From NCBI GenBank assembly GCA_038206235.1, contig JBBRBB010000029.1, positions 1 to 53,341 on the forward strand: a DNA stretch of 53,341 bases, read 5' to 3'. Positions 16,326 to 24,650 of this stretch are shown here, piece by piece. The notes under the pieces were generated by a model. It was not told where the DNA came from and made no database searches. It worked only from the letters and a program-made list of their open reading frames with translations. The stretch comes from JBBRBB01 sp038206235 (lineage in GTDB: Bacteria; Bacteroidota; Bacteroidia; Chitinophagales; Chitinophagaceae). The translations under genes were made by a program, and so were the position numbers. Each line of letters begins with the position of its first letter. The first letter of the stretch is position 1.

Positions 16326-16403
16326 GCTGACAAGGTGAACTGTTTTCAAAATAATGGGAAAAAATGGCAGGTTATTTTTGGAATATAAGGATAGGGAAAG
16401 AGG

Positions 16404-16438
16404 GCGCCCCGCAAGGCGGGGCGCAATGACTTTTTTTA
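16404..16438. repeat. GC-rich perfect hairpin, REP-like or terminator
   Basis: GCGCCCCGC (16404-16412), loop AAG, GCGGGGCGC (16416-16424), then AATGAC and seven T. The 9-bp all-GC arms are striking in this AT-rich DNA. It could terminate plus-strand transcription or be a dispersed palindromic element. Confidence 0.5.
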
Positions 16439-16595
16439 TTAATTCAGTTGGCTTAATAAGTGAGAATTAAAAACGCGAACTGAAGTTGAATAAAGAACAG
16501 GGCGTACAAGTGTGCGACCACCGCCTTTAGCGGGGCAGGCGCAACAGGCGATGCTATGAAAAACAAAAGCGGGGAACATAATTATTTTATACCGA

Positions 16596-18635
16596 TTACT
16601 TTACTATATACGTTTTTCTTTCAACACCTATTCCTTTTAGTGTAAGAGATTTCCATTGGGGCGGCAGCGTGCTTTTTACCTGTGTAATTCCATTAGAAGT
16701 AATATTAAGACCACCGAAACCCATTAATATACTTTGCAAAATTCCGCCGGCACCGGTTGCGAAATATGGATTAGTGCCACCTTTTGTTTCTGCAATTACG
16801 CGAAAGGGGGGATTGAGATTTGGCTGATACGCATCTTTGAACCAGTGATACGCTTTTTCTCCATCACCAAGTCGTGAATATAACAATGCGAAGATTGCCT
16901 GCGTCATTGCAGGTGTGCCTTCATTGGGAATGCGTGTTTCATAATATTCCAAATCTTTTTTTATTTGTGCTGCGTCTGTAATTTGTTTTAAAGGATAAGC
17001 AAGTAAATTAACATCAGCTTGTTTTATTCCTTCACCATTGTAAGTTGCATGTTCTTTTGTAACACCATTGTCAAGTTTTAAAACCGGGATGTTATCAGCA
17101 ACATTTTGCCAGTCTGTATTGGGTACGATGCCAAGAATTTTTGCAGCTTGTGTTGCTGCATTAAGATTTGCAATTGCGGCGGCATTAGTGAATGCATTGT
17201 TATCAACATTCTCGGCCCATTCATCTGCTGCAACTACATTTTTTATTTCATATTTATTAGTCCCGTTGCGTTCAACACGGCTTGCCCAAAAATCTGCGGT
17301 GGCTGAAAGTATTGGCCAGCCTTTATCACGGAGCCATTGTATATCCTGTGTTACCAAATAATAATTCCATGCAGCAAGTGCAACGTCTGCAGTGATGTGA
17401 TGCTCAAACGGGCCGCTTAATGCCCAAACCGGAGTTTCTTCAACTCCTGTCGTTGCGCTCTCCCACGGATACATTGCACCTTTATATCCATGCGAAAAAG
17501 CATTTCGCTTTGCAGCTTCTAATCTTTGAAAGCGATATTCAATCATGCTCTTTGCAATTTCAGGATGCAGCACAAGCAATGCAGGAAACATCCATAGCTC
17601 TGCATCCCAAAACACATGACCGTTGTAACCAAGTCCGCTCAATCCCATTGGTGATGGTGAATACGCTGTGCCTTCTCTTGTAAAAGAATACAAATGGTAC
17701 ATCATGCTGTGAACATCCTGCTGTGCCTGTGCCGCATCAGGGGCGCCATCAATAATTATGTCGCTTGTCCATAAACTATCCCATGCTTTATTATGAAAAT
17801 TAATTAAGCGGTCTTTGCCTTCCAGCTTTGCAAAGATGGTCATGCGCTCCGCTTCATTCAAAGGATCATCATGATGTGCAGATGTAATAGATGAACCCGC
17901 AACAGAAAAGTTATAGACTTCCCCTTCTTTAATTGTTTTGGTAAACTTCATCAGGTGCATATTGTTGTCCCACATTTCATGAATTACTTTGGGTTCGCTG
18001 CCATGCGGTTCGCTGAATAAAAATGTATTGGATGCACACATCAATAATTTTCCTGTGGGAGATTTTGCTGATGATGTAAGCAAAGAAATAGTTGTATGCA
18101 GACGGTCAATTTCATTGTAATAATTTTCAACATCACGCAACGCATCAGGCACTTCCATTATACTTGCACCGGTAATGATTATATTTTTTTTGGCAGTGAT
18201 GCTAACATTCATCAAAACTGTAAATGGCAAATGACGCAAAGAATAATAAGTGTATTGAACAGATGCTTTATCGCTATAATCAAATGATGAAGTGAACGCT
18301 GCATGTTTCATATCGAGCTGTTGCTGAAAATTTGAAACGGATTTCGCATCCATTCGTTTGCCATTAATTTCAAGATACATGTTAAGCAAATTAAAGCTGC
18401 GTAAAAAATTGCTTACACGCCCACGCCCATACAAGTCGTAAGCACCTGCAAGCACAACATCTTTTACCTTAAATGGCTCCGGGGAAGACACAATACCAAC
18501 CATGCCATTGGCAACAGTAATGCCGTAATAATTTGAAGGGTCTATTTTATCAGCTTTTATGAGCCACGGGTCCTGGCAAAATGTAAAATGTAAAATGCAA
18601 AATGTAAAATATAAAATGAGAAAAAGTTTTTTCAT
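16596..18635 (-). CDS. GH65-like glycoside hydrolase (ATHL1/PGGHG-type fold)
   Basis: 679 residues from ATG at 18635 with an N-terminal signal peptide ending near FTFCQ. The layout fits GH65-type (alpha/alpha)6 glycosidases: an N-terminal beta-sandwich (YGITVANGMVGIVSSPEPF), then the barrel with GLGYNGHVFWDAELWMFPALL, YRFQRLEAAKRNAFSHGYKGAMYPWES and VVAADEWAENVDNNAFTNAA. That last segment sits where GH65 enzymes carry the general acid Glu; here it reads DEWAE. It probably hydrolyses a glucoside in the periplasm; the substrate is unknown. Oddly, the signal peptide is encoded by six perfect-period heptamers (18577-18618). Confidence 0.8.
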   Translation of the reverse strand: MKKLFLILYFTFCILHFTFCQDPWLIKADKIDPSNYYGITVANGMVGIVSSPEPFKVKDVVLAGAYDLYGRGRVSNFLRSFNLLNMYLEINGKRMDAKSVSNFQQQLDMKHAAFTSSFDYSDKASVQYTYYSLRHLPFTVLMNVSITAKKNIIITGASIMEVPDALRDVENYYNEIDRLHTTISLLTSSAKSPTGKLLMCASNTFLFSEPHGSEPKVIHEMWDNNMHLMKFTKTIKEGEVYNFSVAGSSITSAHHDDPLNEAERMTIFAKLEGKDRLINFHNKAWDSLWTSDIIIDGAPDAAQAQQDVHSMMYHLYSFTREGTAYSPSPMGLSGLGYNGHVFWDAELWMFPALLVLHPEIAKSMIEYRFQRLEAAKRNAFSHGYKGAMYPWESATTGVEETPVWALSGPFEHHITADVALAAWNYYLVTQDIQWLRDKGWPILSATADFWASRVERNGTNKYEIKNVVAADEWAENVDNNAFTNAAAIANLNAATQAAKILGIVPNTDWQNVADNIPVLKLDNGVTKEHATYNGEGIKQADVNLLAYPLKQITDAAQIKKDLEYYETRIPNEGTPAMTQAIFALLYSRLGDGEKAYHWFKDAYQPNLNPPFRVIAETKGGTNPYFATGAGGILQSILMGFGGLNITSNGITQVKSTLPPQWKSLTLKGIGVERKTYIVK
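18577..18618 (-). repeat. Heptamer tandem repeat inside a signal-peptide coding sequence
   Basis: Six consecutive 7-bp units read on the minus strand as CATTTTA, TATTTTA, CATTTTG, CATTTTA, CATTTTA, CATTTTG. They encode the hydrophobic FILYFTFCILHFTFC core of the GH65-like protein's signal peptide. Confidence 0.85.
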
Positions 18636-18761
18636 ACAATCAATTAATTTCAGTTATAACAAATATTTCAGCGTTATAAAAATATATCTTATTCGAATAT
18701 AATTAAAAACCAACTTTACGTTAGCAATAAAATTCATTTTTTCATCGCTGAAATAATTATT

Positions 18762-19166
18762 ATGAAACATGCTGAGCATATTGGAATCGCAATAAAAAAC
18801 ATGTCTGTTTCACTTCCTGTTTTTGAGAAGTTATTAAATACGTTGTGCTATAAAATGGAAGTTGTAGAAAGCGAAAATGTGAGGACAGCTTTTTTAAAAA
18901 CCGGAGAAACAAAAATTGAATTGATAGAAAGTATGCAGCCCGACGGCGTGATTGCAAAGTATATTGAAAAAAGAGGAGAGGGCTTACATCATATTGCCTT
19001 TGAAGTGGACGATATTAATGCAGAGATGAAACGCCTTGCCAGTGAAGGATTTCAATTGCTAAGCTCAACACCCAAAAAAGGAGCTGATAATAAGCTGGTT
19101 TGTTTTCTTCATCCCAAAACAACAAACGGTGTGATGATTGAATTGTGCCAGGAGATTAGTTTGTAG
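18762..19166 (+). CDS. mce: Methylmalonyl-CoA epimerase
   Basis: 134 residues, typical length. A glyoxalase/VOC fold in two halves: AEHIGIAIKNMSVSLPVFEKLL and GLHHIAFEVDDINAEMKRL, ending MIELCQ. His and Glu of EHIGI, LHHIAF and IELC are the expected metal ligands. It interconverts R- and S-methylmalonyl-CoA in propionate / odd-chain metabolism. Mutase genes are not in the window. Convergent with rnc; the space between is filled by short tandem repeats. Confidence 0.92.
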   Translation: MKHAEHIGIAIKNMSVSLPVFEKLLNTLCYKMEVVESENVRTAFLKTGETKIELIESMQPDGVIAKYIEKRGEGLHHIAFEVDDINAEMKRLASEGFQLLSSTPKKGADNKLVCFLHPKTTNGVMIELCQEISL

Positions 19167-19299
19167 TTTATAGTTTGTGGTTTGTAGTTACGGTTTTGCA
19201 GTTTACAATTTGCAGTTTGCAGTTTCAAGTTTCAGCCTTTCAGCAGTTCGATTTTTCCTATTGCTTATTGCCAATTGCTTATTGCCAATTGCCTATTGC
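19159..19299. repeat. Patches of heptamer repeats between convergent mce and rnc
   Basis: The first patch (19159 to about 19235) repeats GTTTGTA / GTTTATA / GTTTGCA / GTTTCAA and begins inside the mce stop region. The second (19258-19299) is six exact heptamers, CTATTGC, TTATTGC, CAATTGC, TTATTGC, CAATTGC, CTATTGC, ending 4 bp from the rnc stop. The second is the reverse complement of the GCAATAG family at 37630 and 43041. Confidence 0.85.
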
Positions 19300-19303
19300 A
19301 AGT

Positions 19304-20014
19304 TTACATACCTAATTTGTCGAGTGCAAGCTGCGCTGCAATTTGGCTGGCATCTTTCTTATTATATCCTTTGCCTTTTGATAAAACATTTCCATCAAGA
19401 ACTACGGCGATAGTAAATACACGGCGATTGTTCTCAAATTTTTCTTCAAGGGTTTCAAATCCAAGATTTTTTCCGTTTTTACTTGCCCAGCCTATCAGGC
19501 GGTTTTTAAGATTAATATCAATGAGCTCTAAATCATCAACAAACAAATGGGGAATAATAATGCGGTGCAGAATCCACTTGCGGGTTCTGTCGTATCCCTT
19601 ATCGAGATAAATAGCGCCAATGATTGCCTCCAATGCATTGCCAAATATTTGGCTTGCTTTAAGAGAGTTATCAAACTTATTGTAAAAGGTGAGTTTTTTT
19701 AAACCCATTTTAATAGCAATTTCATTTAGTTGCTGGCGGTTTACCATTTTGCTGCGCATTTCGGTAAGAAATCCTTCGCCTTTGTAGGGATATTTTTTGA
19801 ATAAATAATCTGCAATCACAGTGCTGAGGACTGTGTCCCCAAGATATTCAAGCCTTTCATTGTTTTCTCCGGGTGACTCTTTTACAGACCTGTGACTTAG
19901 GGCAAAAAAATAAAGGGCATAGTTGCCCGGCACAATACCAATTACATTTTTCAACTGGCTTGTAAACGTTGGCTTCTTTTTAGAAGGCCAAAAAATGTTT
20001 TTGAAAAAGGTCAC
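19304..20014 (-). CDS. rnc: Ribonuclease III
   Basis: 236 residues. The RNase III signature NERLEYLGDTVLSTVIADYLF supplies the catalytic Glu/Asp pair, with a second acidic helix in AIIGAIYLDKGYD. A C-terminal double-stranded RNA binding domain follows (NRLIGWASKNGKNLGFET ... GYNKKDASQIAAQLALDKL). It cleaves double-stranded RNA in rRNA maturation and decay. Third gene of acpP-fabF-rnc, 4 bp after fabF, a classic arrangement. Confidence 0.95.
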   Translation of the reverse strand: MTFFKNIFWPSKKKPTFTSQLKNVIGIVPGNYALYFFALSHRSVKESPGENNERLEYLGDTVLSTVIADYLFKKYPYKGEGFLTEMRSKMVNRQQLNEIAIKMGLKKLTFYNKFDNSLKASQIFGNALEAIIGAIYLDKGYDRTRKWILHRIIIPHLFVDDLELIDINLKNRLIGWASKNGKNLGFETLEEKFENNRRVFTIAVVLDGNVLSKGKGYNKKDASQIAAQLALDKLGM

Positions 20015-20018
20015 TAAG

Positions 20019-21272
20019 TTAAGCTACGTATTTTTTAAAAATAACACAGGCATTATGACCACCGAACCCAAAATTATTACTCAAAGCTGCATTTACGGTC
20101 TTGTATTGTGCCTTATTGAAAGTAAAATTTAGTTTGGAATTTATTTCAGGATCGTCAGTAAAATGATTGATGGTTGGCGGTACGGCGCCCTCAGCAATAC
20201 TCATAATGCAGGCAATAGCTTCTATAGCTCCTGTTGCGCCAAGACAATGACCCGTCATAGATTTGGTAGAGCTGATATTAAGATTGTAAGCATAGTCGCC
20301 AAAAACACTTGTTATCGCTTTTACTTCTGCTAAATCGCCTAATGGAGTAGAGGTTCCGTGTGTGTTGATATAATCAATTTCCTCCGGTTTCATTCCGGCA
20401 TCTTCCAGTGTAACAAACATTACATTTTTAGCGCCAAATCCTTCGGGATGCGGAGCGGTTATATGATAGGCATCAGCAGTGGCGCCACCGCCTGCAAATT
20501 CACAATAAATTTTTGCTCCCCGTGCAAGTGCATGGTCAAGCGTTTCCAAAATCAATACCCCCGAGCCCTCACCCATTACAAAACCATCGCGGTCTTTATC
20601 ATAAGGGCGGCTGGCAGTTTTAGGATCGTCATTGCGCTCACTTAATGCTTTCGCTGAATTAAACCCTCCAACAGCAGCAGGTTGCACAACGGCTTCGCTT
20701 CCGCCGGTAACCATTATATCTGCTTTCCCAAGTCTAAGATGATACAACCCTTCAATTAAAGCGTTCGTTCCGGTTGCGCAGGCACTTACCACAGCAAAGT
20801 TTGGCCCTCTCAAATTATGCCGCATTGAAATTTGACCTGCAGCTATATCGGCTATTAATTTGGGTATAAAAAAAGGATTAAAACGGGGAGTGCCATCACC
20901 CCTTGCAAATTCCATCACATCATTCTGAAAGGTTGTAAAGCCTCCAATACCACTGCCAAAAATAACACCAATTCTATCCGGGTCTATATTATCTGAATTA
21001 AGACCGGCATCGGCCATTGCTTCATCACTTGATACAAGTGCAAATTGTGTAAACCGGTCTATTTTCCTGGCTTCTTTTTTATCAAGGAATTCGGTGGGGT
21101 CAAAATCTTTTACTTCGCAGGCGAATCTTGTTTTGAATTTCGACGCATCAAAATGAGTAATGTCGCCGGCGCCGGATACACCGCTTAGTAAACCATTCCA
21201 ATAATCTTTAAGATTATTTCCTACGGGAGTTATTGCGCCCATACCGGTTACTACTACTCTTTTGAACTGCAT
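20019..21272 (-). CDS. fabF: Beta-ketoacyl-ACP synthase II
   Basis: 417 residues from ATG at 21272 (MQFKRVVVTGMGAITPVG); an upstream in-frame start would add 17 residues with no conservation expected. The Cys-His-His triad is present: SACATGTNAL (Cys), NTHGTSTPLGD (His) and SMTGHCLGATGAIEA (His). It condenses acyl-ACP with malonyl-ACP in fatty-acid elongation. It lies between acpP and rnc on the same strand. Confidence 0.96.
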   Translation of the reverse strand: MQFKRVVVTGMGAITPVGNNLKDYWNGLLSGVSGAGDITHFDASKFKTRFACEVKDFDPTEFLDKKEARKIDRFTQFALVSSDEAMADAGLNSDNIDPDRIGVIFGSGIGGFTTFQNDVMEFARGDGTPRFNPFFIPKLIADIAAGQISMRHNLRGPNFAVVSACATGTNALIEGLYHLRLGKADIMVTGGSEAVVQPAAVGGFNSAKALSERNDDPKTASRPYDKDRDGFVMGEGSGVLILETLDHALARGAKIYCEFAGGGATADAYHITAPHPEGFGAKNVMFVTLEDAGMKPEEIDYINTHGTSTPLGDLAEVKAITSVFGDYAYNLNISSTKSMTGHCLGATGAIEAIACIMSIAEGAVPPTINHFTDDPEINSKLNFTFNKAQYKTVNAALSNNFGFGGHNACVIFKKYVA

Positions 21273-21356
21273 AAAACAAGCCGTATTTGATGTGATAAAT
21301 CCGCCAGAGGCTGCATAGAGCACCAGAGGCGGATTAAAGCAATTTTACCGGGAATA

Positions 21357-21593
21357 TTATTTGGCGTGCTCTTCTAAGTAGGAAATGGACTGCCCAACTG
21401 TAGTAATTGTTTCTGCCTGTTCATCGGGAATAGAGATATTGAATTCTTTTTCAAACTCCATAATCAATTCAACAGTATCCAAAGAATCAGCACCCAGATC
21501 ATTGGTGAAAGAAGCTTCGTTAGTTACTTCTGCTTCGGCTACGCCTAATTTATCAACAATGATTTTTTTTACTCGTGTAGCTATGTCTGACAT
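21357..21593 (-). CDS. acpP: Acyl carrier protein
   Basis: 78 residues, acidic, four-helix ACP. The phosphopantetheine attachment Ser is in GADSLDTVELIMEFE. It carries acyl chains for FabF, encoded next to it. First gene of the operon, with a promoter at 21616-21642 giving a leader of about 15 nt. Confidence 0.97.
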   Translation of the reverse strand: MSDIATRVKKIIVDKLGVAEAEVTNEASFTNDLGADSLDTVELIMEFEKEFNISIPDEQAETITTVGQSISYLEEHAK

Positions 21594-21615
21594 TATAGTA
21601 AAGTTTGTTTCGGCG

Positions 21616-21642
21616 CAAAAATATAATATTACTCAATACAAA
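21616..21642 (-). promoter_or_regulatory. Promoter of acpP-fabF-rnc
   Basis: On the minus strand TATTTTTG (21616-21623) matches TAnnTTTG. TTTG (reverse complement at 21639-21642) lies 15 bp further upstream, a slightly short spacer. It is placed about 22 nt before the acpP ATG. Confidence 0.45.
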
Positions 21643-21760
21643 ATAAGTTTCTGTTTTTTTGTTTGCAGATAAATATATGTTTTTCGTTTTTTTTGCGGAG
21701 CTTAAAAATTTCTTTAGGAATATTTCGGGTTATTTAATTTTTTGTATCTTACTTGCCTCT

Positions 21761-22189
21761 ATGGCTTTAAAGATTATAGACCACGGAACAAATGAGTACA
21801 AGCAAATGATTGACCTGCGCTACAACCTGCTGCGCAAGCCATTAGGTCTTTCTTTTTCTGATGATGAGCTTGCAAGAGAACATGAGGATATACTGATATG
21901 CTGTTTTGATGATGACAAATTAGAAGGCTGTTGCCTGCTTACAGAAACAGCGCCCAAAACATTTCGGCTAAGGCAAATGGCCGTTACCTCTGGCTTGCAG
22001 GGAAAAGGCCTTGGCAAGGTATTAATGCGTTTTGCTGAAAATATATCAAGAGACAGAGGCTACGAAAAAATTATGATGCACGCACGCAAAACTGCTGTGG
22101 GATTTTATGAAAAATTAGGCTATAAAAAAAAGGGGGACGAATTTATGGAAGTTAGCATACCCCATTATTATATGGAGAAAGCGTTGTAA
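21761..22189 (+). CDS. GNAT family N-acetyltransferase
   Basis: 142 residues from ATG at 21761; a longer frame starting 34 codons earlier adds an unlikely hydrophobic leader. GNAT motifs: LEGCCLLTETAPKTFRLRQMAV (beta4), then the acetyl-CoA loop GLQGKGLGKVLMRFAE (R/Q-x-x-G-x-G/A type), and ARKTAVGFYEKLGYKKKGDEF. It acetylates an unknown amine; the family resembles YjcF/ElaA-like enzymes. Divergent from acpP. Confidence 0.85.
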   Translation: MALKIIDHGTNEYKQMIDLRYNLLRKPLGLSFSDDELAREHEDILICCFDDDKLEGCCLLTETAPKTFRLRQMAVTSGLQGKGLGKVLMRFAENISRDRGYEKIMMHARKTAVGFYEKLGYKKKGDEFMEVSIPHYYMEKAL

Positions 22190-22232
22190 TAATATTTCTT
22201 ATTTCCTGAATTACCTTTTCTTCTCCATTAAA

Positions 22233-23312
22233 TTATCTCTTAAAAAGTAGTAGGCCGCTTCTCCCTGTTGGAAGGTTTTTATTTTTTTCACGGATGATTT
22301 CTGCTGCGATGCTTACAGCGATTTCCTGCGTGGTTTTACTGAAAATATTAATACCGAGAGGTGCCAATACATGTTTCCATGATTCAGGATTAATTCCTTC
22401 TTCTTCCAATTCTTTAAACAATGTTTCAATTTTTTTATCGCTGCCCATCAACCCTATATAAAAAAATTTCTTGTTTAATAATTGTTTAAAAGCTGTTTTA
22501 TCAGTTCTGTATCCAAAGGTTACAATAACCACGTAATCATTTTCTGCATGGGTTATATATTTACTCAACTTTTCATATCCTGAAATAAAATGTTTTTCAT
22601 TGGCAAAGTTGTTTTGCAGCATCGTATTAAGTTCAGGGCGGTCATCATACACCTTACTATAAAAACCAAGAAATTGCATTAGCAGATAAGGCAAGACTAA
22701 CATGCCCGCCGCCAATGATGTGCAGTACAGGTCGTGTATCTAACCATTCATTGCATTGCCAGTCTTCTTCGCTTGTTATTGAAGATGATATTTTCCTTTC
22801 TGCGCAGATGGCTCTTTAATTGAAATGCCTTCGGGAGAGAAATGAATTATTTTTTGCTTATTTTGCTGCCGGCTTTGCACAATGGTTTCAATCGTTGTTT
22901 TATCACTTATTGATAAGGGAACAAAAATATTTAACTGGCTGCCGGAACATATCATTCCTGATTGACCTGTGCTGTGCTGCTTATCCTGATACTACCGCAT
23001 TAATAAAACTTTGGTTTCATTTTCAGCAAGCAGATGCTTTGCTTTTTCAACAAATTTTTGTTCCATCATGCCGCCGCCAATTGTTCCAAAAAATTCACCG
23101 TCAGCAGACAGAGCCATTTTAAATCCCTGCCTGCCGGGAGAGCTGCGTTCGCTTTCGAGCACACATAACAGCATCACATTTATTGATGCATTCAACTTGT
23201 TATTTATAAATTCCGAAAAATCAAAGCCCCCTAAATCCCCGCCTGAATGACTCAGTCGGGCAGGCCCCTGTGGGGGGCTTTGAGGAACCTTCAGTGTTGA
23301 AATTCTTTTCAT
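22233..23312 (-). pseudogene. XdhC-family protein, broken by a stop and two frameshifts
   Basis: The pieces join into one XdhC/CoxI-like protein. Frame one has FINNKLNASINVMLLCVLE, GTIGGGMMEQKFVEKAKHL and then KVLLMR followed by an in-frame TAG (about 22996). Past it the same frame continues (SGSQLNIFVPLSI...IIHFSPEGISIK) until a shift near 22790. The next phase holds EEDWQCNEWLDTRPVLHIIGGGHVSLALS. A second shift near 22685 leads to the tail with KVYDDRPELN, VIVTFGYRTDKTAFKQLL and IGLMGSDKK. XdhC proteins load molybdenum cofactor onto xanthine dehydrogenase. Its start overlaps the stop of the aldolase-like pseudogene (ATGA). A REP-like element interrupts the first codons (23223-23283). Confidence 0.8.
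23223..23283. repeat. REP-like palindrome, AAAGCCCCCTAAATCCCC family
   Basis: It begins AAAGCCCCCTAAATCCCC and ends GTGGGGGGCTTTG, with CCTG...CAGG inside, forming an imperfect hairpin. A second member with the same first 18 bases is at 39864. This copy lies within the first codons of the xdhC pseudogene. Confidence 0.65.
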
Positions 23313-24393
23313 TCAATGCCTGATTTTCTTTTCTCTAAAATTTTTTTGAATGAACGGCTGCGAATTTCATCTAAGGTTAAGCCGGTTTTTAAACCTTCAT
23401 CTTCCGTAATGGCTCCGCTATTTAGCGCTCTTAAAAAAAAATTGAGCAAACCCTGACCTGTGGCTGCATCATCAAACACATCACCAATTAATGTTGTTCT
23501 GGCTGCTTTCTCTACAAAAGTTTTTAAGCGTTCAACTGCATCATCATAACTTTCCGAAAAGAAGGCAAAGACTGCTGCGTAACGCAAGGCAATTGTGCAG
23601 GATTCAAATCCCAGCCCTGGTAAAAGCCATTCCATAAAGAATGGCGAATATGGTGGTATCCCTTTTTCCATGCACGGTGTACAGTTTCTCTATTTTCTTT
23701 TAATTGTTCTTCACCTAAATTATCTCCGCGATGCGGGCCGATAGGCATGGTGTGGGTAGCGCCATCAGAGAGCCAGATGCCGGTATGTGCTAATGCAACT
23801 TTTGTTATATGATGCGCAAAGTCGCAAACAGGATGATCCATTTCCTGGTACTTTGCCGTAATGCTGCACGATGCCGTATAATCGTAGGTTCCAAAGTGTG
23901 TGGCTATACATCTTCCTTTACTTGCTTTTATAAAACGATACAAAGGATTAATACCATCTTTATCCATGATTGATTGTGTAGTCTCAACCATCATCTCCAT
24001 TTTCAAGCTTCCTTTTTTTATTTTCAATTCGTCTTCGAGTATTTCAAAAAAATCAATCAGTGTGCTTACCTGTTCGGGAATGGTAACCTTTGGAAGCATC
24101 ACAACAAAATTTTCGGGCAATACACCTTTGGTTTTTTTCACGAGTGTGCTTATAAATAAATCTAATGTTCGCAATCCTCTTTCTTTCATTTCTCCGGTAA
24201 AAGGTTTTATGCGTATTCCGATGAAAAGGGGTAATGTTTTTTGTTTCATTCCCATGGCCACTTCGTTTGTAGCATCAATTGCTCTTTGGTCTTCTTCTTC
24301 ATTTGAGCGATTGCCATAACCATCTTCAAAATCAATTCTGAAATCTTCGATTGCTTCTGGTTTTAATTTATTATAAAGGACGAGTGGAGTCAT
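23309..24393 (-). pseudogene. HpcH/HpaI aldolase-like protein (DUF6986 family), frameshifted and N-terminally truncated
   Basis: Two overlapping frames make one protein. The first (from 24393) has EDFRIDFEDGYGNRSNEEED, IGIRIKPFTGEMKERGLRTLDLF, NFVVMLPKVT, KMEMMVETTQSI, THFGTYDYTASCSITAKYQ and GFYQGWDLNPAQLP. It then runs off phase near 23587. The other phase resumes exactly where the family continues: RYAAVFAFFSESYDDAVERLKTFVEKAA, DVFDDAATGQGLLNFFLRALN. A one-base loss explains it. From memory of the family, roughly the first 100 residues are missing before PLVLYNKLK. It looks like a C-C lyase of the citrate lyase / HpcH superfamily with an acidic metal site. Coupled to the broken xdhC. Confidence 0.75.
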
Positions 24394-24650
24394 CTTTTTT
24401 CTAAAGATGAATTGAACACAGCAAGAAAAAGGCTACAGGATTATGGTTACAATTTCGAGAAGTAATTTTAATAAGCGTATATTATTATGGAATTTTTGAA
24501 CAACTCCTAATTTCGCAGAGGGCCTCTTTGCAGAAAGCCTTAACGTGTACACCACTGGAAGGAAGGCAGTCTTAAGTTTATTATTTCGTGATGTGTTTGC
24601 ACTTGCGGAGAATTACAAAAGAGGATGCTTCGCTTTGCTTACAATGACCG

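Noticed and set aside
23590..23620. A tRNA-like GGATTCAAATCCC arm
   Set aside because: It lies within the aldolase-like coding sequence and no acceptor or anticodon stem can be built around it.
24394..24480. Plus-strand stretch encoding ELNTARKRLQDYGYNFEK that resembles the start of DUF6986-type proteins
   Set aside because: It lies in the opposite orientation to the aldolase-like pseudogene, is closed upstream by a stop, and is too short to claim an inversion.
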